40,934 nt of DNA from Chara braunii (GCA_003427395.1 BFEA01000761.1:360917-401850); one strand, 5' to 3'; shown: positions 31,751 through 40,806, numbered from the stretch's first letter. Made by a program: numbers and translations. Notes: generated by a model from the sequence alone, not told the origin.

Positions 31751-32499
31751 TTTGTTTCATCTTATGAGGTTAATAGACTTTGGACTTTCAATTTGTTTTG
31801 TCACCGATACTCTTCCCGTTCATAGTAGAGTTTCTTCTCGTTTTTTTCCTGTTAAAAAAATAAATAAATAAATAAATAAAAATCCTTTCTTAGGGTAGGC
31901 CTTAGTTCGAATTTTCATCTGAATTTTTCTAAAAGTGTTTTCATATGATGGTGTATTGGAATTACGATTGCCGCTTTAGGCAACAAATACAAACTGTTTT
32001 AACGTATAGTTTAGGAATTTTTGTGTTCTTTAGGGTTATGGTGAGTATTAGGAATTTTGTTGTGGTGCTCTTTATGAAATTTGTAGTGCTTTGGTTTTAG
32101 AAACTAATTGAAACCCTAATGAGGATTTTCGTTGCGGTGTTTTAGGAAAGTGGGTATCGGGGATTTGGTAGTGTTTTCTTTAGGAAGACAGTGGTTTTTC
32201 TACAGGGGAGGGGCTCCACCCCATGAAGAGGGTTTGGAGACCTTGCTACCCCTGAATCTGCAATTCTTTGACATTGTATTTCTGCCTTGGGCACTGGGCC
32301 CTGATAAAACTACTGTTTCTGTATAAAAAAAAAAAAAAGAACCTCTTGCGTACAAGGCCGCCCACGTGGATGTAGGTTGAGCGGCGGCTGCCTCCACCCC
32401 CTTGTGTCATATAGACCCACTTGCACACAGCCAAAAGGCAAAGAGGCAAAGAAAAGAGGAAGGGAACAGCCAAATAATACAGAACAGGGGGCAACAAAA

Positions 32500-32760
32500 C
32501 AGATCCCAGATGACAAGTCCCACANGCAAGCACNGCCCCTGCCCACAGGCCAAACGACGGGACAAGACCAACCAGGATGTCAAGCATTCTTGTCTGCAAA
32601 AAAATAAAAAAGAACCCGGAGAACCGGTATAAAAAACAATCCCGGATGACGATTCCCACATGCAAGCACTGCCCCGCGTTCCAAAAGGCCGGGAAACAAC
32701 CAACCAGGATGCCAAAACAATAAAAAAGCCCGGATGACTGGTCCCACATAAAGCACCGCT
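32500..32760. repeat. Degenerate tandem repeat with TCCCACA motifs
   Basis: Three units of roughly 100-130 bp share a GGATGAC-like start, a TCCCACA motif and an AAGCAC block; ACCAACCAGGATG is seen in the first two. TCCCACA motifs are at 32516 (AGTCCCACAN), 32652 (ATTCCCACAT) and 32740 (GGTCCCACAT). Two single N lie in the first unit (32525, 32534). Confidence 0.45.
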
Positions 32761-33206
32761 GCCTTATATATATATATATATTGTGACGATATATATATAT
32801 ATATATGTCCATCTGAAAAAAAAAAAAAAAAAGTTCTTTTTTCTCAAAGAAAAGGCAACACTTTTTTTTTCTTTTAACTGCAACACTTGGGATGCGGAAC
32901 ATTCAATGAAAAAAAAAGAAAAGCATTCAATGAAAAAAAAAAAAAGAAGAGCATTCATATTTCAATGATGGATTGCCTTTTCTTTTTTTTCTTTTTTTTT
33001 TTTTGTTTTTTTTTTTTACATCCCGATCGCTGACACACACACAAAAAATATATATATATTAGAAAAGTCGGTAGGTAGTGTGAGGTGAAATTGAGAGAAG
33101 AATATAACTTCAAAAAAAAAAAAAAAAGTCGGTGACAAGTGATGACGCTCACATATAGTAATAAACACACATACACACACACACACACCACACACACACA
33201 CACACG

Positions 33207-33211
<5 letters not shown>

Positions 33212-33293
<82 letters not shown>
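33212..33293 (+). repeat. (CA)n(GA)n microsatellite near the exon 1 donor
   Basis: AG run of about 80 bp, preceded by CA repeats from 33168. It lies about 70 bp inside intron 1. Confidence 0.9.
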
Positions 33294-33295
<2 letters not shown>

Positions 33296-33361
33296 GGTGA
33301 CAAATTAAGAAGGTAGAGGTGAAGTATGAGGGGAATATGATGCATTTGGCGATTCACTCAC

Positions 33362-35524
33362 CTCGTTGGGCGACGTAGCAGCCGGTTGGGATCCCGCGAC
33401 AGCAGTGCCGAGAGGCGATGGCGGCAAGGGATTGAGAAATGAGCCTCGGCGGGATCTCGGTGGAGCTATGGGCGATATATTTCCCGCTGCCCCCGCTGCC
33501 ACAGTGGCGGCGGCCGCCACCGCCGCCGCGCAAACTGCCGCCGCATTTTCCACCGGCGAATTGTCCTGCAAGAGCGATGATGATCCAATGGCCAACGCCA
33601 CTCCTGTCGCCGACTTCCGTCGCAATCCGTGGATGGGCCCCACCATGGATGCCCTCTTCAGCACCTCCTCCAGGGCGGAGTCGGGAGTGATGGACCGGTG
33701 ACGAGCTACCGGTCGTTCCTGTGAAGACGACGATGGTGAAGAAGCACCTGCCGCCATAGCCAAAGCTGCTTTGCCAAGGTTGAACGCAGGTGCTGATAAC
33801 CTCTTCCTCCACAGCCTCAATGGAGGTTCAAAACTCGGCACTGCTCCAGAAGACGAAACACCGCCAGCAGCGGCAGTAGCCGTAGTAGTCATAGCACTAG
33901 TACTCGTTGTAAAAGAAGAAGACCACAAAGAAGAAGAAGAAGAAGAAGAAGAAGAAGAAGAAGAAGAATGATCTTGTCTGAGTAAGGAGGCTTGAGGCTG
34001 CCCTCGTGGTGTTGTTGGCAGTGACGTTTTGATCTTCATTTCTTCTGCGAGTTTAGTGGACGGCGGCGATGGACCGGATGGCGACGATGGTGAGGCCAAT
34101 GATGACGATGGCGATGGCGATGGCGATGGCGATGACCTTAGGAATGGCCCACGAGGAGTCAAGACACAGGGGTCCGTCTTCCTCCTCGTTCCCGCTAGCT
34201 CAGCGGACTCCTGCTGCACGTTCGACGCCATCGCCGTCGCCATTGGCATGGCAGTTGTGGGTGATCTTGGCGTTCTGGGTGATTTGGGCGAAGAGGAGGA
34301 AGGGATCTCTGAGATAGAGAGAGATTTGGTCGTGCTGCTGAAGGTCGCTGTCCTAAGCAATGGGACCTTTCCAGAACTGGATCGCCGAAGCGAAGTCGGC
34401 GATGGCGATGATGGGGATGATGCAGAGGGAGACGATGACGATCCGTGAGCCGTCGATTGCGGCTGAGGGTAGTACTGTGAAGCAAGTGGCGATGGCGGCG
34501 GCAGAGATTGACTGCTTTGCCTGCGTGGTGGTTTCTCTTCTGACATGCTTTGCGACGCCATCATCAGCATTGACGACAGGGCTTCGGCTTGGCTTGAGGA
34601 TGACGGTAGGGCGGTTTCCTCCGACGCCTGAGCGGCCATGGTGGAGGTATAGCGACGTGGAGAAGGAGGAAAAGCACGGAGAGGAGAAGGAGGCGGGGGA
34701 GGGGGAGGAGGAGGAGTAGAGGTTGATCCGCCACCTCTGGCCATGTCATCATCGCCTGATGACGGTGCTGCTGACGTGGAGCCTGGCACTGGAGAGGACG
34801 AAGCCGACCAGGGCAGCTTCATCTTCTGCTTCGAAGGGGATGGCGATGGCGATGGCGATGGCGACGAGGATCCAGATGTGGACTGCGAAGGCAATGCTGC
34901 TTGGTCGATCTGCAGTCGCAGAGAGGGATGACGGGGAGGAGGAGGTGATGGCCTTGATGACACCTTCTCCTTCAGCTTGGCGAGGATCTGCTGAGCTGGA
35001 CCGTCCGATGCTGACGTGGCACGATGAGTCGAAGGCTCTCCCTGAGAAGCTGCTGACGTGGCAAGCGAAGAAGTCGGTGCCTCGGCCGGCATGCTCGCCG
35101 CAGACGGAGATGGCGCCTTCCATGCTGGAACAGGCGAAGGGGTAGATCGGCTTGATGGGAGAGAAAGGAGCAATGGAGGAGGTGGAGGTGGAGGAGGAGG
35201 AGGTGGAGGTGGAGGTGGTGGAGGTGGTGTTTGTTGCGGTTGCTGTGGGTCAATCTTTGGCTGGTTCCCAGTTGTCACTGCGAGCACAGAGGATGTAGAG
35301 CAGGAGGACGAGGAGGAGAGAGAGGTGGGCGCTGGTGATGGTGGAGGTGGTGTTTGTTGGGGTTGTTGGGGGTCAGTCTTGGGCTGGCTTCCACCTGTCT
35401 CTGCGGGTACATTGGATGTAGAGGTGGAGGAGGAGGAGGAGGAGGAGGAGGGGTTGGTGGTGGTGGATTCTTGGGTGCTCCTCGCACCTTTGTCCCCTTT
35501 GGCGGATTTCCTTGACCAGAACAT
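33362..35524 (-). CDS. PH-domain protein, exon 1 (disordered N-terminal region)
   Basis: This is the first coding exon of the only host gene I can support. It is open for 721 codons from an ATG at 35524 (protein start MFWSRKSAKG) and ends at an excellent donor, GAG|gtgagtg, after a complete codon (phase 0). The protein is low-complexity and probably disordered. It has a long poly-Pro run near residues 98-120, (Ser-Pro)n blocks near 220 and 465 encoded by GATGGC hexamers, and a poly-Ser run near 520. A less repetitive stretch follows at about 560-721. Four RRxS motifs (RRQS, RRSS, RRKS, RRGS) suggest basophilic-kinase or 14-3-3 sites. The pyrimidine tract and CAG just before the ATG could be an acceptor for a 5'UTR intron. 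The family is not identifiable from this exon. The PH start in exons 2-3 fits a signalling or membrane-targeting protein such as a RhoGAP or ArfGAP type, but no catalytic domain is visible in the window. Confidence 0.8.
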
Positions 35525-35547
35525 GGCTGGAGGGAAAAGCGAGAAAG

Positions 35548-35978
35548 GTCAAAGCTTACAACTTTGACTTTGACTTTGACTTTGACCTCACGATACAGTC
35601 AAACTTCGATACTCTTTCCAGCACGCTTGTCACCTAGACAGCGATGACTTCAGCTCCAGGTGGTGGAATATACCGTAAGAGAACAAAGGAGAGGAGGAGG
35701 GTGTGGAGGTGGTGAAGTGGGTGGAAGAGGTGTGAGGGGGGTGGAAGAGGACGTGCTGGTCTGTATTGCGTCAAAGAGGAAGAAGAAGGAGACTTCTGTT
35801 CAGCTTCCTTCTTCGCCTGTTCGTTGGCAATGGAGGACGACAATCGTTGACCAAGACAAACCATGTCCAAGTCGTTGACCAAGTCAAACTACTCGTTGAC
35901 CAAGGCAATTATGACCGAGTCCTTGACCAAGCAGACCGCTCGATCAACAGAGTAAAAAGTCAAACGTCGATGGTCAAC
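35548..35978. promoter_or_regulatory. W-box (TTGAC) cluster upstream of the PH-domain gene
   Basis: I count 14 TTGAC cores on the two strands. Four are in a (TTTGAC) hexamer run at 35564-35587. TTGACC occurs at 35847, 35875, 35896 and 35923, each followed by AAG. Reverse cores (GTCAA) are at 35548, 35598, 35770, 35883, 35959 and 35974. TTGAC[C/T] is the known binding core of WRKY factors. The cluster begins about 25 bp upstream of the ATG of exon 1, so it is placed to be promoter or 5'UTR sequence. No clear TATA box is seen; ggtatattcc on the minus strand near 35670 is a weak candidate. Confidence 0.55.
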
Positions 35979-36056
35979 GGATGGGTCATAGTATGTCGAC
36001 GACCCCCTCGTGACATCGGAGTGCCAAGCTTGTGTGCGCGTGTAGGGGGGCGGTGG

Positions 36057-36110
36057 GTGTATCTTTACATTTTCTAGCGGAAGGTTCATTCTCATTTTGT
36101 ATACTTGGTT
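36057..36110. repeat. MITE family B fragment upstream of the PH gene
   Basis: About 50 bp (ATCTTTACATTTTCTAGCGG and AAGGTTCATTCTCATTTTG) matches the interior of the copy at 37771. The terminal repeats are absent. Confidence 0.5.
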
Positions 36111-36631
36111 GGGCGGGGTTGAGCGGGTTGGGGGGGGAATCCCGCAGTGGAGGAGAGGAGAGAGCGGGGGTGGCTGGTGACCGCCACGTGGCAGGGGGGG
36201 GGCGGCAGCGAATCTCAAGTCACTCAGTCAATGGCGGTCATATGAAGTATGCCTTATTAATAAGTTTAATTTACCGTCTAGTTTATTAATAGTTCTGATT
36301 TGAATCTAATTAATCAGTGGTAGAATCGGATTGGCTCCTTGAAATTGATTAGACGTAACCCAAAGAAAGGAAAAAAAAAAAGATTAGACTGATTCCGCGG
36401 GCGTTGAGGGTTCTGATTGAGGAGAAGAACACAAAAAAAAAAGGAAAAAAAAAGAAGGGTTCTCGGCGGGGATACTGGGAAATGTTGGGAGTGTATGAAA
36501 TTGGAACAATTTTGAGGGGAAAAAAAAAAACACAAAATGTTGCCACGTGTAAGGGAATGGCAACGACACGTGGCGCTTAGCAAAGATACTAGTATGAAAA
36601 ATCGAATTTTGCTCTCTATATCCTTCGCTTT

Positions 36632-36708
<77 letters not shown>
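36632..36708 (+). repeat. (CT)n microsatellite
   Basis: CT run of about 77 bp, 1.1 kb upstream of the PH gene start. Confidence 0.9.
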
Positions 36709-36711
<3 letters not shown>

Positions 36712-37192
36712 GCTCCCAATCAAACTCCCTCTTCTCTCTCTGTATGGTGTCCCGATTTGCTGACGAAGCAGGATTTGGCGATCTTGATCATGACCAGGTT
36801 CAACGGATCGAACCCCGCTGGAGACGGACAATAGGCGTCGCTCCACTTCCCAACCTTAGACATTTATCTGGACTGCGTTCTGGATCAGCTACATTGGGAT
36901 GGGATTGAACATTTAGAATGTATTGGGACCATTACCACCTCCAGATGCATTTAGAATGTTGTGCAGTTGAGCGAGACCCAATGGGCGGACGAATCAAGGA
37001 TCAGTTCGTTTTTGAACAAGGATGGATATACACAGCCCGCCACAAAAACCAAATCCATTGCTTTGCCTCCCGCGCTTTCTTCAGATGATTCTTCCCGCGC
37101 TTTCTTAAGATGATTTTTCCCGCGTTTTTGAAACAGGATGTAATACAGTAATTTTGCCCTCACGTGCATTGGAGAGAAAGCGCGCCTCAGCA

Positions 37193-37303
37193 ATTGGCCT
37201 TGCTCAGTTGATATACCTCTGATCTGTTGACATTAAAAAAAAAAAAAAAAAAAATGTTGTCATACAGACCCAAGTTCGAATCCAGATGCCATCAGATAAC
37301 AAA

Positions 37304-37365
<62 letters not shown>
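37193..37365 (+). mobile_element. tRNA-derived SINE, family 1, (TTA)n tail
   Basis: The A-box region CTTGCTCAGTTGATATACC and B-box region ACAGACCCAAGTTCGAATCC align with the copy at 11478 (shared CTCAGTTG and ATACAGACCC). A 20-base A run interrupts the head between the boxes. The copy ends in (TTA)n at 37305-37365, a different tail repeat from the other copy. Confidence 0.55.
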
Positions 37366-37366
<1 letters not shown>

Positions 37367-37770
37367 TATTTTTAGAAGAATAATATAGTAATTCTGAATG
37401 CTTGGGGGAGGTCAATCAACGTTGGTAACTCAAAAACGTCGTAGAAAAAAGCGCGCGCAGGGACGGTCATCTTCTTTGTCAGTCCCTCGAAAAGAACGCG
37501 GGGGCGTTGTAAACGAATAAAGAAGGCAGCGTTGCATTTGTGCGGGATTTCAGTCAGCCATGGCTGAAGAGTCTGCTGATGCATTATCGCTGAGAGCATA
37601 TTTCACACGATAGCAGTATTTTAAAATGTATCTGACCACAATAACGGCCAGATCTGGATGTACCTGACCGCAGTTACGTCCAGAATTTTAGTCAAAAGAA
37701 TTCCACAGTGAGGATGCCCTTAGAGGATATCAGAACAATCACGAGAGAGTCGAAGGAACGGTCCAACCTA

Positions 37771-37893
37771 GGGCGTCGCTCCACTACTCAGCACATGCAC
37801 AAAAGACAATTAAGTGTGGTGGTGTATCTTTCCATTTTCTAGCGGAAGGTTCATTCTCATTTTGAATAATTGGTGAGTAATGTAGCGAGGCCC
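37771..37893. mobile_element. MITE family B, copy 1
   Basis: The imperfect inverted ends are GGGCGTCGCTCCACTACTCA and (inverted right end) GGGCCTCGCTACATTACTCA, about 22 bp, enclosing about 80 bp. The interior TTTTCTAGCGGAAGGTTCAT recurs at 36070. Confidence 0.6.
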
Positions 37894-37928
37894 AGAGCCA
37901 AAAAAATGTACTAGGAACTATAACTGCT

Positions 37929-38037
37929 GCCGTTTTCCCGGCCCGAACAGAACGAGCGGTCATTATAGCTGTATTTGGCCCAACTTTCAGTCTAGATACG
38001 ACGGTAACGACCGTGCGTTCTATTAGGGGGAAGACTG
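37929..38037. mobile_element. MITE family A, divergent subfamily
   Basis: The imperfect ends CCGTTTTCCCGGCCCGAACA and (inverted) CAGTCTTCCCCCTAATAGAA resemble family A. The interior GGCCCAACTTTCAGTCTAGA recurs in diverged form at 9604-9675 (minus), 355-425 (minus), 600-665 (plus) and about 7190-7300 (plus), so this subfamily is widespread in the window. Confidence 0.55.
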
Positions 38038-38232
38038 TATAGCAAGTGCGAACTAATGTCTCGCAGATTGCTGCTGACGGCAAGCAGGGGGCAATTTAAA
38101 CTATTAGAAGAATTCCCAATCCTCTCCCCCCCCACCCCCCACCCCCAACCGGAAAAAGGTCAATTTGAATTATTAGAAAATAGAAAACAAAAGAAAAGAA
38201 AAGAGAAAACAGGGGCCAATTGCTAACGGCTA

Positions 38233-38362
38233 TCGTCTTCCCCGAGCATAGCACACCCTAAGAATGAATGTATACAAGCTATCTTTCCGGTCAGGTACAG
38301 TCATTATGAGGGTGCGTTGTGTTCGGGGAATATGAGGGTGCGTTGTGTTCGGCAGGAAGAAG
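38233..38362. mobile_element. MITE family A, third copy with duplicated right end
   Basis: The left end TCGTCTTCCCCGAGCATAGC and the interior match the other copies. The right terminal sequence TGAGGGTGCGTTGTGTTCGG is present twice in tandem, giving about 130 bp in place of 105. Confidence 0.6.
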
Positions 38363-38389
38363 GTAGCTCGATTTAAGGTTAACGGCCTA

Positions 38390-38494
38390 CCGTCTTCCCC
38401 CGAACATAACGCACCCTAAAAATGAATGCATACAAGCTATATTTCCGGCCAGATACAGCCAAAATAAGGGTGCGTTATGTTCGGGGGAAGACGG
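38390..38494. mobile_element. MITE family A, copy with perfect inverted repeats
   Basis: The element is 105 bp and lies between TA dinucleotides. Its 28-bp ends, beginning CCGTCTTCCCCCGAACATAA, are perfectly inverted at the other side. The interior includes ATACAAGCTATATTTCCGGC. Size, TIRs and TA target site fit a Tc1/mariner-type MITE. Confidence 0.75.
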
Positions 38495-38523
38495 TATTGA
38501 GCGATATAATCAGTGGTCTACTT

Positions 38524-38613
38524 AACGGCCTTACTCGTCGGTGTGGCTAACGGTATACTTAACGGTCTTTGTTAACGGTAGTTAGCGGTATAGTTAGCGA
38601 TCTTGGTCAACGG
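38524..38613. repeat. AACGG-rich short repeat
   Basis: AACGG occurs at 38524, 38549, 38561, 38574 and 38609, with AGCGG and AGCGA variants between, usually in the setting (G/C)TTAACGGT. The core resembles the MSA element bound by MYB3R factors, but no gene is nearby to control. Confidence 0.35.
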
Positions 38614-38973
38614 TCAAGGGCACTTATATGAGTAGGTCATCCTCAAAGGAACGACTGCTGTCTTAACGAGCGTAGGCATCATGCATGAATGCACCTACGG
38701 TAGATTTGCGGTCAGATGCATTCATTAGCTGCTCCCATGGGTGTCCGACTTGCTTTCCCAATTCGAGAAAACGCGGAGCAAAAAGGGAAACTAAGGTAAT
38801 GGCTAGCCATTTAGGACATGGTCGCGATAATTGGTCATTGCTGGGTGAATCTGGTCGTATTTGCGGTTGGATACGTGGCGGGGAATCCGTTTAATCCGAG
38901 CATTCACTGCCATTCAGAGGTGATGCATATTGCATATGTTAGCCCGAATATTATTATTAATCGATAACCAAAC

Positions 38974-39015
38974 AAAAAGGCGAGAACAAAAAGGCGAGAA
39001 CAAAAAGGCGGGAAC
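38974..39015 (+). repeat. 14-bp tandem repeat, three copies
   Basis: AAAAAGGCGAGAAC is repeated three times, the last with one change (GCGGGAAC). Confidence 0.6.
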
Positions 39016-39226
39016 GGAGTTCGGAGGGCAAAAAAGAAATGGGAAAAAAAAAAAAGAAGAAGAGAAGAAGGGAGGAAGAGACTGACTGGCAAGGATGCGT
39101 ACTAATCGAGGTCTCATGCCACAATAATAGCATCCATGCAGCAAAAGGAAATCGTTGAGTTTCTAAGTGAGTTATTGCGCCCAAAAGAAAAGAAAAGAAA
39201 AAGAAGGCAGGAAGCAGAAGCGGGGG

Positions 39227-39230
<4 letters not shown>

Positions 39231-39312
<82 letters not shown>

Positions 39313-39322
39313 AGAGAGAGAG

Positions 39323-39392
<70 letters not shown>
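39231..39392 (+). repeat. (GA)n microsatellite, longest in the window
   Basis: About 160 bp of AG with short interruptions (GGGGGGAG, GAAAGAAAG). Confidence 0.9.
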
Positions 39393-39397
<5 letters not shown>

Positions 39398-39669
39398 AAG
39401 GTCACCGCGGCAATCTCCCCCAAGCGCCGCTCGCGGTCATTGTCCAGGTGGATAAATTGTTGTTGACGTCCATACAAATTCAATCAGTCAGAGATACTGC
39501 CACGTGTACCGCAGCCGTTCAGTCCTGACGATCATGAATGGGAGGGGCGGCCACGTGTGCATTCGGGCAGCCACCAGGTTGTGTGTGTGTGTGTGTGCGC
39601 GCGCGCGCGCGTGTCGTGCTGCTCCTGTCTATTGCCCCAGGAAGGACCTTGAGGGAACCAAGTCCATCG

Positions 39670-39770
39670 GCTTCACGTTGGAGTGGACCAGGTCCATCCC
39701 CTCCACCTTGGAGTGGACCAGGTCCATCGCTTTTACCTGGAAGACTTAGTGACCAGGTTCATTGCCTTCA
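39670..39770 (+). repeat. Minisatellite, unit about 30 bp
   Basis: TTGGAGTGGACCAGGTCCAT occurs twice, about 36 bp apart, followed by diverged versions (GTGACCAGGTTCATTGCC, GAACCGGTCCATCGC). Confidence 0.5.
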
Positions 39771-39909
39771 GGTTTGAGAGAACCGGTCCATCGCTTTCAC
39801 CTCGGTACCAGCATCCGCTTCGTGTTGCCGGACCAGCATGCCCGTTTCATGCCACCTTTTTTTTTTTTTTTTTTTTTGTTAGAGGTGCTGGTACGAGCAG
39901 ACACCACTA

Positions 39910-40014
39910 CCGTCGTCCCCCGAACATAACGCACCCTAAAATTCAATGTATACAAGCTATATTTCCGTCCAGATACAGCCAAAATGAGGGTGCGTTGTGT
40001 TCGGGTGAAGACGG
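39910..40014. mobile_element. MITE family A, second copy
   Basis: This copy has the same length (105 bp), the same TA flanks and nearly identical interior to the copy at 38390. A few changes lie in the terminal repeats (CCGTCGTCCCC at the left end, GGGTGAAGACGG at the right). Confidence 0.72.
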
Positions 40015-40319
40015 TAGCACCTGGGGAGAGGACGTTCGGGCAAGAGCAAGAGCACCAGCGGAACCAGATAACCCTTCCGCGCCAAGGGATCAAACAGGCC
40101 GAAGGGTGACTAGGAGGGTTCGAACTGTCGTGGCCAGAATGGGTAAGGACGCTGAGAAGAAGGCCTACCCTCTTCTACCCTCTTCCCCTGAGTACAACGG
40201 ACCCCCATTTAGGCTGCACGGGACAGGAAGGAAAGGATAGCTTGTTTACTGTTCGCAGCCCGTCAGGGGTGCGTTTTATGCCCCTGATAACATTTTTCGT
40301 CGTCGTTCCTTATATGGTC

Positions 40320-40393
40320 ATTGGAAGGCTGGAAAAACAAGGCATTGGAAGGCTGGAAAAACAAGGCATTGGAAGGCTGGAAAAACAAGGCAT
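40320..40393 (+). repeat. 24-bp tandem repeat, three copies
   Basis: ATTGGAAGGCTGGAAAAACA plus AGGC is repeated three times without change. Confidence 0.7.
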
Positions 40394-40644
40394 GGCAGTT
40401 TTGGGGGTGGTGGCTTCTTATTTGAAACTGCAGGACCCGTAGCTGCCCCTGGGACCGCACGGGTTTTGGTCCAGGACCGTGTAGGACCGGTAGCTGTGCG
40501 TAGGAGGCCGAGGAGGCCGCAGTCCTTTTTCGAAATTGAAACGGTGCGGGTCCACTTTTTTTATTTTTTTTATAAGAAGAATAGCCCCTGCATAAGCCTT
40601 CCATCCCAGCAGTGGTGAGAGAACCGCCGTGGTGGAGGGCTAGG

Positions 40645-40712
40645 CTGTCGGGGTGCTCCATCTATTGGTGGGGAGTATCACCTGCTGGAAAACGGGTCCA
40701 GCGTCCCATTCA
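40645..40712 (-). repeat. Hairpin repeat, minus-strand copy
   Basis: On the minus strand this reads GGGACGCTGGACCCGTTTTC, then CAGCAGGTGATACTCCCCAC and CAATAGATGGAGC. It is nearly identical to the copy at 30176. Confidence 0.55.
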
Positions 40713-40806
40713 AACATCTTTATGACACAAAGTTTGCTCCTGTTTCCAAGGCTGTGGCCGACTCAAGTTACAGAACCCAGGACTTCTCGAATAGCAGAGT
40801 TCCTCA

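Larger units (their letters stand above)
12107..33361 (-). other. Intron 1 of the PH-domain gene (about 21.3 kb)
   Basis: The intron is bounded by gtgagtg at 33361 and ...cgctccag at 12107, read on the minus strand. It carries a decayed Ty3/gypsy element, two LINE relics, a U6-like copy, SINE-like and MITE copies, the palindrome cluster and many microsatellites. Where no other entry applies I see no gene. The stretches 29,790-30,180, 31,750-32,330 and 32,810-33,210 hold only A/T-rich or simple sequence. Confidence 0.7.

Noticed and set aside
33366-34448. Plus-strand frames opposite exon 1
   Set aside because: They are antisense shadows of the Ser/Pro-rich codons; Asp/Gly- and Glu-runs come from the same repeats.
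33305-35524. The 739-codon frame as a complete single-exon gene
   Set aside because: The last 18 codons lie beyond a strong gtgagtg donor and are not protein-like. The phase-0 join to exon 2 and the PH domain fits better.
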